54,949 bases of DNA from Symploca sp. SIO1C2 (GTDB lineage: Bacteria > Cyanobacteriota > Cyanobacteriia > Cyanobacteriales > Coleofasciculaceae), in assembly GCA_010672925.1 (NCBI GenBank), contig JAAHFP010000002.1:166351-221299 (forward strand), given 5' to 3'. Below are positions 25,221 to 34,231 of this stretch, piece by piece (the first letter of the stretch is position 1; each line of letters opens with the position of its first letter). A model generated the notes under the pieces. That model did no database searches. It was not told the origin of the DNA and saw only the letters and a program-made list of their open reading frames with translations. The position numbers were made by a program, and so were the translations under genes.

Positions 25221-27689
25221 TTAATCAACCCCTTGAGGCAATAGTTCTCGTTTCTCACTGGGAAGTACCTTAACTTTGCCTTCTTCATCAACATCGACAA
25301 CAGCAGTATCTCCATCTTTGATGCTACCACCGAGGATTTCCTCTGCCAGAACATCTTCCAACAACCGCATTATTGCTCGACGTAAAGGACGTGCACCATA
25401 GCTGGGGTTATAACCCTCTTCTACTAACCGCTCTTTGAACCGGTCTGTAACTTCTAAGATGATACCCTGTTCAGTTAAGCGACTAAAGACTTCTTTGAGT
25501 AAGATATCAGCGATGGATTTAATCTCCTCTTTGTTGAGTTGACGGAAGACAATAATTTCATCCAAGCGGTTGAGGAACTCTGGACGGAAATATTGCTTGA
25601 GTTCTTCGTTAACCAAGGAACGGATACGATTGTACTGGGACTCAGCTTGATTATCACTAAACTCGAAGCCGAGACTACCGCCACCTTTTTCGATGACCTT
25701 AGAACCGATATTAGAGGTCATAATCAGTAGGGTATTTTTGAAATCTACTGTTCGACCCTTAGCATCGGTAAGACGCCCATCTTCCAAAATTTGCAGTAGC
25801 ATATTGAAGACATCAGGGTGAGCCTTCTCAATTTCGTCCCACAAAACTACTGTGTAAGGACGACGCCGCACTGCTTCTGTAAGCTGTCCTCCTTCGTTGT
25901 AGCCGACATATCCTGGAGGAGATCCAATCAGTTTACTGACGGTATGACGTTCCATGTATTCCGACATATCCAAGCGAATCATCGCTTCTTCTGAACCGAA
26001 GAAGTAAGCTGCTAAAGATTTTGCCAGTTCTGTTTTACCAACCCCTGTAGGACCGGAGAAGATAAAACTAGCAATGGGACGATTGGGACTCTTTAAACCG
26101 ACTCTTGCCCGACGAATGGCACGGGAGACGGCTTTAACTGCATCCTCTTGACCAATTAGGCGATTATGCAGTGTATCTTCCATATGCAGCAGTTTCTCAG
26201 ACTCAGATTCGGTGAGTTTCTGTACTGGTACACCAGTCCAAGAAGCTACAATATGGGCAATGTCCTCTTCATCTACTTGCGGAGAGGCATCCTCATTGCC
26301 ACCTTCGGTCTTTTTATTCTGAGCGATCGAGCGGATTTCTGCCTTGATTTCCATCTCGCGATCGCGCAATTCCCCTGCTTTATCAAAATCTTGGGAACGA
26401 ACTGCATCGTCTTTATCTTTTAGTACCTGACGCAGTTCCTTATCCAACTCTTTAGCTGCTGGTGGTAGCTGGGAGTTAATTAGGCGTACCCGGCTGCCTG
26501 CTTCATCGATTAAATCAATAGCTTTATCTGGTAAGTAGCGGTCTGAAATATAGCGGTCTGAAAGTTTAGCTGCTGCTTCGAGGGCTTCATCCAAAATTTT
26601 CAACTTGTGATGTTGCTCATAGCGCTCCCGTAAGCCGTAGAGAATCTCTATAGTTTCGTCAACGGAGGGTTCCCCTACCATTACTGGTTGAAAACGACGC
26701 TCCAGAGCAGCATCTCGTTCGATATGCTTACGGTACTCATCTAAGGTCGTAGCACCAATACATTGCAGTTCTCCTCTAGCTAAGGCTGGCTTGAGGATAT
26801 TAGCGGCATCAATCGCCCCTTCTGCTGCACCAGCACCAATCAAAGTATGGACTTCGTCAATCACCAGGATAACGTTCCCAGCTTGACGAATTTCATCCAT
26901 AATTTTCTTGAGGCGCTCTTCAAACTCACCCCGGTACTTAGTACCAGCCACGAGTAAACCGATATCCAGGGTAACGACGCGCTTTTCTTCTAGAATGTCA
27001 GGGATATCATTATTGGCAATTCGTTGGGCTAGACCTTCCGCGATCGCGGTTTTACCAACCCCTGGTTCCCCAATTAATACTGGGTTATTCTTAGTGCGGC
27101 GTCCTAAGATCTGAATGACCCGTTCTATTTCTTTAACCCTGCCAACTACTGGATCCAGCTTGCCTTCCCCTGCCATAATGGTCAAGTTTGAGCCAAACTC
27201 ATCCAATGTCGGAGTTTTGGTTCGACCCTGAGATGCTCCTGCCGAGACTTCTGCCGTCTCACCAAGCATCCTGATAACTTGTGTCCTGACTTTAGATAAG
27301 TCTACTCCTAGGTTTTCCAAAACTCTAGCAGCAACTCCTTCTCCTTCTCGAATTAAACCCAGAAGTAAATGTTCTGTGCCAATATAGTTATGCCCTAGCT
27401 GACGTGCCTCTTCTAGGGATAGCTCCAGAACCCGCTTTGCCCTAGGGGTAAAGGGAATTTCTACAGCAACAAACCCTGAGCCCCTGCCAATAATTTTCTC
27501 GACTTCAATCCGGGCATCTTTAAGATTGACACCCATTGACTTGAGGACTTTGGCAGCGACGCCCGTTCCCTCTCCAATCAAACCCAGGAGGATCTGCTCG
27601 GTGCCAACAAAGTTGTGCCCCAGGCGACGTGCCTCTTCCTGGGCCAGCATAATTACCTTAATGGCCTTTTCTGTAAAGCGTTCAAACAT
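25221..27689 (-). CDS. clpC: ATP-dependent Clp protease ATP-binding subunit ClpC
   Basis: An 822-residue Hsp100 protein of full length. It has a double Clp N-domain (~1-145), first AAA+ module with Walker A GEPGVGKT (~207-214), a UVR/coiled middle region (~430-465, [17 protein letters not shown]), and second AAA+ module with Walker A GPTGVGKT near residue 550. ClpC unfolds substrates and feeds them to ClpP/ClpR; in cyanobacteria it is essential and is close to the chloroplast form. The C-terminus is rich in acidic residues ([12 protein letters not shown]). An extended -10 lies ~40 nt upstream and a strong terminator follows. Ordinary core gene. Confidence 0.98.
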   Translation of the reverse strand: MFERFTEKAIKVIMLAQEEARRLGHNFVGTEQILLGLIGEGTGVAAKVLKSMGVNLKDARIEVEKIIGRGSGFVAVEIPFTPRAKRVLELSLEEARQLGHNYIGTEHLLLGLIREGEGVAARVLENLGVDLSKVRTQVIRMLGETAEVSAGASQGRTKTPTLDEFGSNLTIMAGEGKLDPVVGRVKEIERVIQILGRRTKNNPVLIGEPGVGKTAIAEGLAQRIANNDIPDILEEKRVVTLDIGLLVAGTKYRGEFEERLKKIMDEIRQAGNVILVIDEVHTLIGAGAAEGAIDAANILKPALARGELQCIGATTLDEYRKHIERDAALERRFQPVMVGEPSVDETIEILYGLRERYEQHHKLKILDEALEAAAKLSDRYISDRYLPDKAIDLIDEAGSRVRLINSQLPPAAKELDKELRQVLKDKDDAVRSQDFDKAGELRDREMEIKAEIRSIAQNKKTEGGNEDASPQVDEEDIAHIVASWTGVPVQKLTESESEKLLHMEDTLHNRLIGQEDAVKAVSRAIRRARVGLKSPNRPIASFIFSGPTGVGKTELAKSLAAYFFGSEEAMIRLDMSEYMERHTVSKLIGSPPGYVGYNEGGQLTEAVRRRPYTVVLWDEIEKAHPDVFNMLLQILEDGRLTDAKGRTVDFKNTLLIMTSNIGSKVIEKGGGSLGFEFSDNQAESQYNRIRSLVNEELKQYFRPEFLNRLDEIIVFRQLNKEEIKSIADILLKEVFSRLTEQGIILEVTDRFKERLVEEGYNPSYGARPLRRAIMRLLEDVLAEEILGGSIKDGDTAVVDVDEEGKVKVLPSEKRELLPQGVD

Positions 27690-27728
27690 GGCGTATTCCC
27701 ATCAGCTGTTGCGTGCCCGTGTAAGCTG

Positions 27729-27737
27729 ATTCTAGCA
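27729..27737 (-). promoter_or_regulatory. Extended -10 promoter of clpC
   Basis: On the minus strand TGCTAGAAT, an extended -10, lies about 40 nt before the clpC ATG. There is no good -35 hexamer. Confidence 0.4.
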
Positions 27738-27816
27738 CAGCTCACTTTTTCGGTTTGTTATTAGTTGCTTGTTGTTTGTTATTAGTTGCTTGTTGTTCGT
27801 ACTAATATATGTACTA

Positions 27817-28497
27817 TTATTGACAATTTCTGTAGTTTAAGTTCCAATGGGCGAGGCGAGTCTGTAGTTGTTGGTCACAATTAGTGAGGCGTTGTGTAAA
27901 TTCGGGAGTTTGTAGACCACTGCACCACAAAATTAGGGCATCTTCACCGGTATCTTGGTAATAGCAGCGGCGTCTTCCAGCTTCAACAAAGCCAAACTTT
28001 TGATACAAAGACAAAGCTGCTTGATTGGATGGTTTCACTTCCAAAGTTGCCCATTCCAACTGAAGCTCTTGAGCCTTCTTAAGTAAGGCATACAGAAGTA
28101 ATTGACCTAATCCTTGGCCTCTCCAGTCTGGATGTACAGCCAGAATCGTGATGTGAGCCTCCTCCAAAATTGACCAAAAACAACCTAATCCTAAAAGAGG
28201 AGGGTACTTGACTGGTAAGTTGGGAATTGGGGATTGGGAATTGGGAATTGGGGATTGGGAATTGGGAATGGGGAATTGGGAATGGGGAATTGGGAATTGG
28301 GAATTGTCATTAGGACTGCCTTCTGCCTTCTGCCTCCTGCCTTCTAAAATAAGCAATTGGCTGTTAGGACTATCTAACTCCCTTTCATAACCTGACTTTG
28401 TCCACAATCCACCGAAGCAAAGCTGGTCTAGCTCCACTGCTGCTGCTAGCTGTTCTGTCGTTAGCGGTTTCAGTTCTAAAAAAGTCACAGCACTCAA
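27817..28497 (-). CDS. rimI: Ribosomal-protein-alanine N-acetyltransferase, with in-frame repeat insertion
   Basis: A 226-residue GNAT enzyme. The acetyl-CoA loop is [15 protein letters not shown], followed by [20 protein letters not shown] and [15 protein letters not shown], the RimI pattern. RimI acetylates the N-terminal alanine of ribosomal protein S18. It is longer than usual (~150-190) because residues ~53-95 are translated spacer repeats (GRRQKAEG, then FPIPNSQ units). The insertion lies between beta strands before the acetyl-CoA-binding strand, so the fold could still form with a long loop. The next gene, lysA, is divergent. Confidence 0.85.
   Translation of the reverse strand: MSAVTFLELKPLTTEQLAAAVELDQLCFGGLWTKSGYERELDSPNSQLLILEGRRQKAEGSPNDNSQFPIPHSQFPIPNSQSPIPNSQSPIPNLPVKYPPLLGLGCFWSILEEAHITILAVHPDWRGQGLGQLLLYALLKKAQELQLEWATLEVKPSNQAALSLYQKFGFVEAGRRRCYYQDTGEDALILWCSGLQTPEFTQRLTNCDQQLQTRLAHWNLNYRNCQ
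28216..28341. repeat. CAATTCC-type heptad repeats inside rimI
   Basis: On the plus strand GGGAATTGGGAATTGGGG units then GCCTTCTGCCTCC units. They are read in frame on the minus strand as FPIPNSQ and GRRQKAEG. Identical units fill spacers at 16.1, 46.58 and 49.76 kb. Confidence 0.9.
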
Positions 28498-28549
28498 TTG
28501 TACACTAATTAACGAGAAGCAAGTTCTGCCTAAAAGAAAATAATTACTT

Positions 28550-29947
28550 ATGCTATCGACTCACCCAGCACAACTGCAAAATTCTGGACATCAATATCTG
28601 CCCTTAACTGATACTTCAGTAAAGAATCTCTCGCCTAATCAGGAACTACTACCATTGACAGCTAAAGTCAATAGCAGCGATTGCCTGGAAATTGGTGGCT
28701 GTGATGTCACTAAACTGGTGGAGGAGTTTGGCTCACCCCTATATATTCTAGACGAGGTAACCCTAAGAACCGCTTGCCGTCAATATCGGGAGGCTTTAGC
28801 CCGTTACTATCCAGGAGAGTCTCTGGTACTCTATGCTTCCAAAGCTTGGAGTTGTCTAGCAGTTTGTGCGATCGCGGCTAGTGAGGGTTTGGGAATCGAT
28901 GTTGTATCGGGTGGAGAACTCTATACAGCGCTCAAGAGTGGAGTAGATGCTGACAAAATCTATTTTCACGGTAATAATAAATCCACTGCTGAACTTGAAC
29001 AAGGTATTGAAAGTGGTTGTACAATTGTAGTGGATAACTGGCTGGAGTTACGGAATCTAGCAGAGTTAGCTCAGGCCGCTCAACCAACTCGGATCGCGAT
29101 TCGGCTGACTCCAGGTATTGAGTGCCATACCCATGAGTACATTCGTACTGGTCATTTAGACAGCAAATTTGGCTTTGACCCCAATAGTTTAGATGAAGTT
29201 TTTGCTTTTATTAGCCAAAAACCAAACTTAAACTGCATTAGTTTACATGCCCATATTGGTTCCCAGATTTTTGAGAGTCAACCTCACAAAGATCTGGCTG
29301 GGGTTCTAGTTGATTACCTGACTAAAGCTTCCCACTACGATTTGTCGATCAGTGAGCTGAATGTTGGGGGTGGTTTGGGTATTCGTTATACAGAATCTGA
29401 TGATCCCCCTAGTATTGATACTTGGGTTCAAGGAGTCTGTGAGGCGATGGTAAGTGCTTGTAAACGGCAACAACTGCCCTTGCCAAAACTGCTTTGCGAA
29501 CCGGGGAGATCGCTAATTGGTCCAACTTGTGTGACTGCCTATACTTTGGGTAGTCGTAAGGTTGTTCCCCAAATTCGGACTTACGTAGCAGTTGATGGCG
29601 GTATGTCAGATAATCCCCGTCCGATTACATATCAATCTCTATATCGAGTTGTAGTTGCTAATCGGATGTCCGCACCCCTAACGGAAACTCTCACGATTGC
29701 AGGGAAACATTGTGAATCAGGAGATGTACTTATCAAAGAGGCGACCTTGCCGAAAACGGAGCCAGGAGATATCTTCGTTATTATGAGTACTGGTGCGTAC
29801 AATTACAGCATGGCTTCCAATTACAATCGGTTGCCCCGACCGGCAGCTGTACTAGTAAGGGAAGGAGAAGCTCATTTGATTTTACAACGGGAAACCTATC
29901 AAGATGTAATACGCCAGGATCGTCTACCTAAGTTCCTTACTCCTTAA
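28550..29947 (+). CDS. lysA: Diaminopimelate decarboxylase
   Basis: A 465-residue PLP enzyme converting meso-diaminopimelate to lysine and CO2. The PLP lysine is in LYASKAWS (98); HAHIGSQ, GGGLGI, CEPGRSLIG and STGAYNYSMASNYN are the conserved fold III decarboxylase motifs. The ~45-residue N-terminal extension before EIGGCDV is usual in cyanobacterial homologues. The divergent neighbour is rimI, and dacA and uppS follow in the same direction. Diaminopimelate is also a peptidoglycan component, so the gene sits at the branch between lysine and cell-wall synthesis. Confidence 0.97.
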   Translation: MLSTHPAQLQNSGHQYLPLTDTSVKNLSPNQELLPLTAKVNSSDCLEIGGCDVTKLVEEFGSPLYILDEVTLRTACRQYREALARYYPGESLVLYASKAWSCLAVCAIAASEGLGIDVVSGGELYTALKSGVDADKIYFHGNNKSTAELEQGIESGCTIVVDNWLELRNLAELAQAAQPTRIAIRLTPGIECHTHEYIRTGHLDSKFGFDPNSLDEVFAFISQKPNLNCISLHAHIGSQIFESQPHKDLAGVLVDYLTKASHYDLSISELNVGGGLGIRYTESDDPPSIDTWVQGVCEAMVSACKRQQLPLPKLLCEPGRSLIGPTCVTAYTLGSRKVVPQIRTYVAVDGGMSDNPRPITYQSLYRVVVANRMSAPLTETLTIAGKHCESGDVLIKEATLPKTEPGDIFVIMSTGAYNYSMASNYNRLPRPAAVLVREGEAHLILQRETYQDVIRQDRLPKFLTP

Positions 29948-30037
29948 AGGTATAACCAATAACAACTAACCGCTTTCTCCCGCTAAGATCAAGCCAGCGT
30001 CAAGCATCACAATAGCTCTAATCTTTATTGAAGTTCA

Positions 30038-30958
30038 ATGCCTCAGTCGTCGGGTTCTGCTCCTGGTTATGACTGGGCTAGACCTTTGTTGCTTCACGGC
30101 ATCGATGTTGGATTGGTTCTGGCCCTCACTTATCTTGTTCTCCTGATTATTGGCGAGCGCCGAACTTTGTGGATGGTTAGGGGATTAATTTTCTTAATGT
30201 TAGCAGCAGCAATGAGTCAGCAACTCCAGCTCAAGCTGTTGCATTTTGTGCTGGAGAAGTTGGTAGTTGGTTCTGCTGTCGCCATGGCTGTAATTTTCCA
30301 GTCAGATTTCCGCCGGTTTCTCGAACAGGTGGGAAGGGGTGAAATTATGGAGTTGTTTCAAGCCAAGCGACGCCCCATTCCCAAATCAGATAGTGTTATT
30401 GATGAAATTGTGGATGCCGTCAAGGAATTATCCCAAAATCGAACAGGGGCTCTGATAATTATGGAAACTAGTGGTCCAATTGATGAACGGGATGTCTCTG
30501 TACCAGGTGTTCAAATCAATGCAGAAATTTCTAAAGAGCTATTGCAGACTATCTTTCAGACGACAACCCTACTGCATGATGGAGCAGTGTTGATTCGTGG
30601 TGCTCGGGTTGCTGCTGCTGGGGTGATTTTACCCCTTTCTGAGCGTAAAGCTTCACGGCAGCTCGGTACCCGCCATCGGGCAGCAATGGGAATTACGGAG
30701 CGTGTGGAAAACTGTCTATGTATTGTCGTCTCTGAAGAAACTGGTTCAATCTCTCTAGCGGAAAGAGGAGGGCTTAATCGTCCGTTAACTAGTTCTAAAT
30801 TGAAAGAATTGTTAGAATCTCGGTTTTCAACTGCTGTTGAGCGTGAGGCAGTAGCTCCCAGTCTACGTAGTATAGGTCGCCAAATCAGGTCTCAATTAAG
30901 GCTACTGGTTTCTAGCTTACTTCATCTTCCGTCATCTACTTCTCACAAGAAGAAATGA
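30038..30958 (+). CDS. dacA: Diadenylate cyclase (CdaA/DacA type)
   Basis: A 306-residue membrane enzyme making c-di-AMP from two ATP. Three hydrophobic helices lie at ~20-40, ~47-62 and ~70-88. The DAC domain has LLHDGAVLIRG and AAAGVILPLS (DGA motif) and GTRHRAAMG (RHR motif), both needed for catalysis. c-di-AMP controls K+ and osmolyte uptake and cell-wall homeostasis. It lies 90 bp after lysA and about 500 bp before uppS; no ybbR/cdaR or glmM partner, usual in Firmicutes, is present. Confidence 0.95.
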   Translation: MPQSSGSAPGYDWARPLLLHGIDVGLVLALTYLVLLIIGERRTLWMVRGLIFLMLAAAMSQQLQLKLLHFVLEKLVVGSAVAMAVIFQSDFRRFLEQVGRGEIMELFQAKRRPIPKSDSVIDEIVDAVKELSQNRTGALIIMETSGPIDERDVSVPGVQINAEISKELLQTIFQTTTLLHDGAVLIRGARVAAAGVILPLSERKASRQLGTRHRAAMGITERVENCLCIVVSEETGSISLAERGGLNRPLTSSKLKELLESRFSTAVEREAVAPSLRSIGRQIRSQLRLLVSSLLHLPSSTSHKKK

Positions 30959-30979
30959 TTGGGAAGAGGGGAGTGTGGG

Positions 30980-31112
30980 GGTGAGCGAAAAAAAGGGTGG
31001 GGAGCGGAGGAGCAGAGGAGCAGAGGAGCAGAGGAGCGGAGGAAGAAGAAAGAACTGATAATGTTTGGATACAAAGCTCAAGAAATCCCACCCAAAATTT
31101 CACCTCACCCGG
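30980..31112. repeat. ~130-bp dispersed repeat, copy 1
   Basis: Begins GGTGAGCGAAAAAAAGGGTG, contains GGAGCAGA tandem units, then AATGTTTGGATACAAAGC and ends CACCTCACCCGG. Copy 2 is at 44502-44635 in the same orientation; the GGAGCAGA count differs. The rest of the ~500-bp gap before uppS holds CTCCCACAC repeats and no gene that I can support. Confidence 0.85.
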
Positions 31113-31456
31113 AGTGTGGGAAGAGGGGGGAGAAAAGAGAGTCACAGGAGAGTGTGTATCTCAAGTATAGAAAGATTCTCTTCTCTCCACACCTCCCACA
31201 CCTCCCACACTCCTCATCAGTTCAAGGTTTAAGCCTTAACAAGCGTGCTATTCCTTTTCAAGCCTCCGGATTAATCTGTCGATAGACAGAAAAATGTCAG
31301 TACAACTAGATACTCTCAAGTCTTTGGCTTGGTTTCGGTGCTGTTCAGGCGTAGACTACGTTTTACTTTTGTGCCAGCATGGTGCACAGCAGCAATATAG
31401 TCTAAGAAAAACACCGTTTTATTATTACTTATCTACCTCTTTCCTGTTTGAACAAT

Positions 31457-32197
31457 ATGCAAACCTTATTAAAAGAACTACCCACAGATTTAGATCAAAA
31501 GCGTCTGCCTAGGCATGTGGCGGTAATTATGGATGGGAATGGGCGTTGGGCTAAACGTCGAGGGCTGCCAAGAATTATCGGTCATCGCCAGGGAGTGGAT
31601 GCTCTCAAAAACTTGCTGCGTTGCTGCGATGATTGGGGTATTGAAGCACTCACTGCTTATGCATTTTCTACAGAAAACTGGGGACGTCCCAATGAGGAAG
31701 TAGATTTCTTAATGACTTTATTTGAGCGGGTATTAATGCGTGAACTCCAAGAAATGATGGAGGAAAATGTACGGATTGAGTTTGTCGGCAATCTAGCTGT
31801 TTTACCTCGCTCTCTCCAAGCCCAAATTACTCGCTCTATGGCTCTCACTAAAGAGAATACAGGTATCCAGTTTACTGTTGCCACCAATTATGGAGGACGC
31901 CAGGAAATTTTACAAGCCGCTCGCGCGATCGCAACTCAGGTACAACAAGGTAAGATCCAACCAGAAGAGATTGACGAGGCATTGTTTTCCCAGCACCTTT
32001 ATACTGCTAATGTCTGTGACCCAGATTTGCTGATCCGTACCAGTGGTGAGATGCGTCTGAGCAATTTCTTACTCTGGCAAATGGCCTATGCTGAAATTTA
32101 TATTACAGACGCTCTGTGGCCTGATTTTGACCGAGGGCAGTTTCATCAAGCTTTGTCTAACTATCAGCAACGTAATCGCCGATTTGGTAAAATTTAA
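31457..32197 (+). CDS. uppS: Isoprenyl transferase (undecaprenyl diphosphate synthase family)
   Basis: The ATG at 31457 (246 aa) is preferred to the TTG at 31448. Conserved cis-prenyltransferase motifs: [14 protein letters not shown] with the catalytic Asp, [30 protein letters not shown], and [24 protein letters not shown] near the end. It extends farnesyl diphosphate with isopentenyl diphosphate to the C55 lipid carrier for peptidoglycan and polysaccharide export. It follows lysA and dacA, giving a cell-wall-linked trio, but the repeat-filled gap suggests its own promoter. Confidence 0.96.
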   Translation: MQTLLKELPTDLDQKRLPRHVAVIMDGNGRWAKRRGLPRIIGHRQGVDALKNLLRCCDDWGIEALTAYAFSTENWGRPNEEVDFLMTLFERVLMRELQEMMEENVRIEFVGNLAVLPRSLQAQITRSMALTKENTGIQFTVATNYGGRQEILQAARAIATQVQQGKIQPEEIDEALFSQHLYTANVCDPDLLIRTSGEMRLSNFLLWQMAYAEIYITDALWPDFDRGQFHQALSNYQQRNRRFGKI

Positions 32198-32203
32198 GGC
32201 TAA

Positions 32204-32242
32204 TTTTTAGATTTTAGATTTTAGATTTTAGATTTTAGATTT
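32204..32242. repeat. TTTTAGA heptad repeats
   Basis: About five TTTTAGA units between uppS and the convergent DUF3143 gene; the same unit occurs four times in each copy of the CHAT-island inverted repeat. Confidence 0.85.
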
Positions 32243-32272
32243 GCTCTGTTGTTTATCAAGGTTGCTTTCCCT

Positions 32273-32545
32273 TTAAGGGCCAGAGAAAACTGCAGCTTCT
32301 ATATCTTGGCGGCTGAGGGAATATTTGAAAGAGCGTTGAATATCCTTACCATTTTCTCCTTGGCCTAGGTAAAGTACAGTTAATTCCTCTGTCTCCAGCC
32401 ACAGTTGTGCTTGCCAATCTGCTTGAGCGACGCGCCAGGTGTGGGGAACTGCGGGGTCTTGTTCACAGCCTTGAGACTTCAGCCACTGTTCGATTTCGTG
32501 GAGAGGATGGTTATATAAAGGGGTATCAGCTGATGGAAGAGTCAT
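32273..32545 (-). CDS. DUF3143 protein
   Basis: A 90-residue protein of a family conserved in cyanobacteria and plants: HPLHEIEQWLKSQGC near the start, then HTWRVAQADWQAQLWLETEELTV and IQRSFKYSLSRQDIEAAVFSGP. Function unknown. It lies 58 bp downstream of the J-domain gene in the same direction; the pair is probably one transcript, which suggests a shared role. Confidence 0.85.
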   Translation of the reverse strand: MTLPSADTPLYNHPLHEIEQWLKSQGCEQDPAVPHTWRVAQADWQAQLWLETEELTVLYLGQGENGKDIQRSFKYSLSRQDIEAAVFSGP

Positions 32546-32548
32546 GGG

Positions 32549-32586
32549 AATTTAGAATTTAGAATTTAGAATTTAGAATTTAGAAT
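32549..32586. repeat. TTTAGAA heptad repeats
   Basis: Five TTTAGAA units between the J-domain and DUF3143 genes. Confidence 0.85.
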
Positions 32587-32603
32587 GGGAATTGGGATAA
32601 TTA

Positions 32604-33236
32604 CTATAATTGAGCTAGATTTGTTTGTTGAGATAGTTGACTAATTTTAGGAGTTGTGTTTTGAGCTGTGCTTAAATATTTGGGACTCAGCTGTTCTAGT
32701 GTTGGTTGAATGTGGTAATTAGCACTAGCACTAGAGAATTGGACAGAAGATTCTCCTCGTGTTAAGCCAATCACGATCGCTAGTAATAAACAACCCAGAA
32801 AGGTTAAACCTAGAACAAACAGTACAAATAGTTCACCAGCTGAGAGGGGACGATCATTAGGGTCTAGGTAAGCAGAGTTAGAGTATATTTTTTGCCGTTG
32901 GTTGACCGGACGATTTAAATCTGGGGGAGGCTGAATCACATTGAAGCGTGAATAGCCAATTTTTTGGTCATACAGTATACGCCGCTCTGGATTACTTAAG
33001 GTAGCGTAGGCTTCATTAAGCTCTTGAAACTTGCTCGTTGCTGCTTGGTTTGGTAAGTCAGTGGTATCAGGATGATAGCATTTGCTGAGCTTCCGGTAGG
33101 CGCGTCGGATTTCTAGAGGTGTGGCACTAGGATGTAACCCCAATAGCACATAATAATTGCTGGGGTTTGCTATGACACGATTTTTGCTTGTTTGTCTTAC
33201 CCGCTCTTGAGTCACTGTAGTTTTACCCTCTCTCAC
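32604..33236 (-). CDS. Membrane-anchored J-domain protein
   Basis: A 210-residue protein. Residues ~27-92 are a J-domain (YYVLLGLHPSATPLEIRRAYRKLSKCYHPDT) with the HPD tripeptide that stimulates Hsp70 ATPase, and LNEAYATLSNPERRILYD. A linker leads to one membrane helix (~133-158, LFVLFVLGLTFLGCLLLAIVIG), and the last ~50 residues are on the other side of the membrane. It lacks the Gly/Phe and zinc-finger regions of true DnaJ, so it is a specialised co-chaperone recruiting DnaK to a membrane. DUF3143 follows. Confidence 0.88.
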   Translation of the reverse strand: MREGKTTVTQERVRQTSKNRVIANPSNYYVLLGLHPSATPLEIRRAYRKLSKCYHPDTTDLPNQAATSKFQELNEAYATLSNPERRILYDQKIGYSRFNVIQPPPDLNRPVNQRQKIYSNSAYLDPNDRPLSAGELFVLFVLGLTFLGCLLLAIVIGLTRGESSVQFSSASANYHIQPTLEQLSPKYLSTAQNTTPKISQLSQQTNLAQL

Positions 33237-34231
33237 TACAAAGGGTTTGGGTATATTTTAAGCGAAGATGCTAGGGATACGCTGGTGCGATCGCGGTAGT
33301 CTAACTTAATATAGCAAGCGATCGCCCGATATCGTCAGTTCTTGTTTTTAATTTAATCTGGACTATTTTCCCTCTGTCAGTAAAACTCAAGTCAAAAATA
33401 TTTTCCTTATAACATCAATTTCCTAATATTCCTTAATTTCTAAGTTGGCATAAATATGATGTACATTGAACTTTACTAAATAGTCTTGGATTGTAATCTT
33501 GTAGGGAGGGCATATAATAATCCAACAGCAAATAAAAACAGTTGCTCAAAAATATATTATCTTTAATACTAAAGAATAGTTGACATTTTTTATTTATAAC
33601 AACTTTGTACCAAACCCAGAATGAGTATATAAAACCTATTTAGTTCTCCATGTAATGTTTTAAAAATTCAATAATTTCAGGTTGATGCTTTCAACTCACC
33701 TGAATTACAGCATTAGACTTACTATTTTCATAGATGACTTTCGGCATGCTATTCTTTGTCGTTCATCAGAACTTAGTCCTAATGTCAAGCGTGAAAAAAC
33801 ATACTACTTAAGGTATATTTTGCTTATGTATTAAGATGTAGATAGATTATCACATGTGTGACACACTATAACAGGATGCACTTGGTTGCACGAACCCTAG
33901 CACCCTATTCTAGAGAAGATAGTATGAAGTGATAGTAGCTGAAACCTTTACATAGTAAGATTTTTAATGATTTAATTGATTTATTACAAAAGTTAACACA
34001 GTTCCTATAATCACTATGGAAGTCATTAAGCGATATTCTGCTCCCCCTACTGTCACAATCGGTTTTTTCGTAATTTATGGCTGCTCTTAGTAACTTTTTA
34101 TACTCAAGTTTCCATAATCGTTTTGCGATAGCGCAAGCGCTGCTGCAAGCAGATCAGCTACACTGGTGTCGTAGGCAATCACTTGTGTCAAAATCTTCAA
34201 GCAACCAAAATTCGTAGTGTGACAGTTCAAG
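33237..34231. other. 1-kb AT-rich spacer upstream of the RND operon
   Basis: No gene is supported. It contains an operator-like palindrome TCACATGTGTGA (33850-33861) just before a TATAAC hexamer (33867-33872), and a 24-codon frame at 34017-34091 (MEVIKRYSAPPTVTIGFF) that loosely recalls the start of cyanobacterial DUF4335 proteins (VIRRYTPPTCTL) and may be a gene remnant. Its composition is more AT-rich than its surroundings. Confidence 0.4.

Noticed and set aside
31294-31512. 72-codon plus-strand frame before uppS
   Set aside because: It overlaps the uppS start in another frame, has no ribosome-binding site and no recognisable motif.
33850-33861. CRP-type binding site
   Set aside because: The half-sites are in the reverse order (TCACA-TG-TGTGA) from the CRP consensus TGTGA-N6-TCACA.
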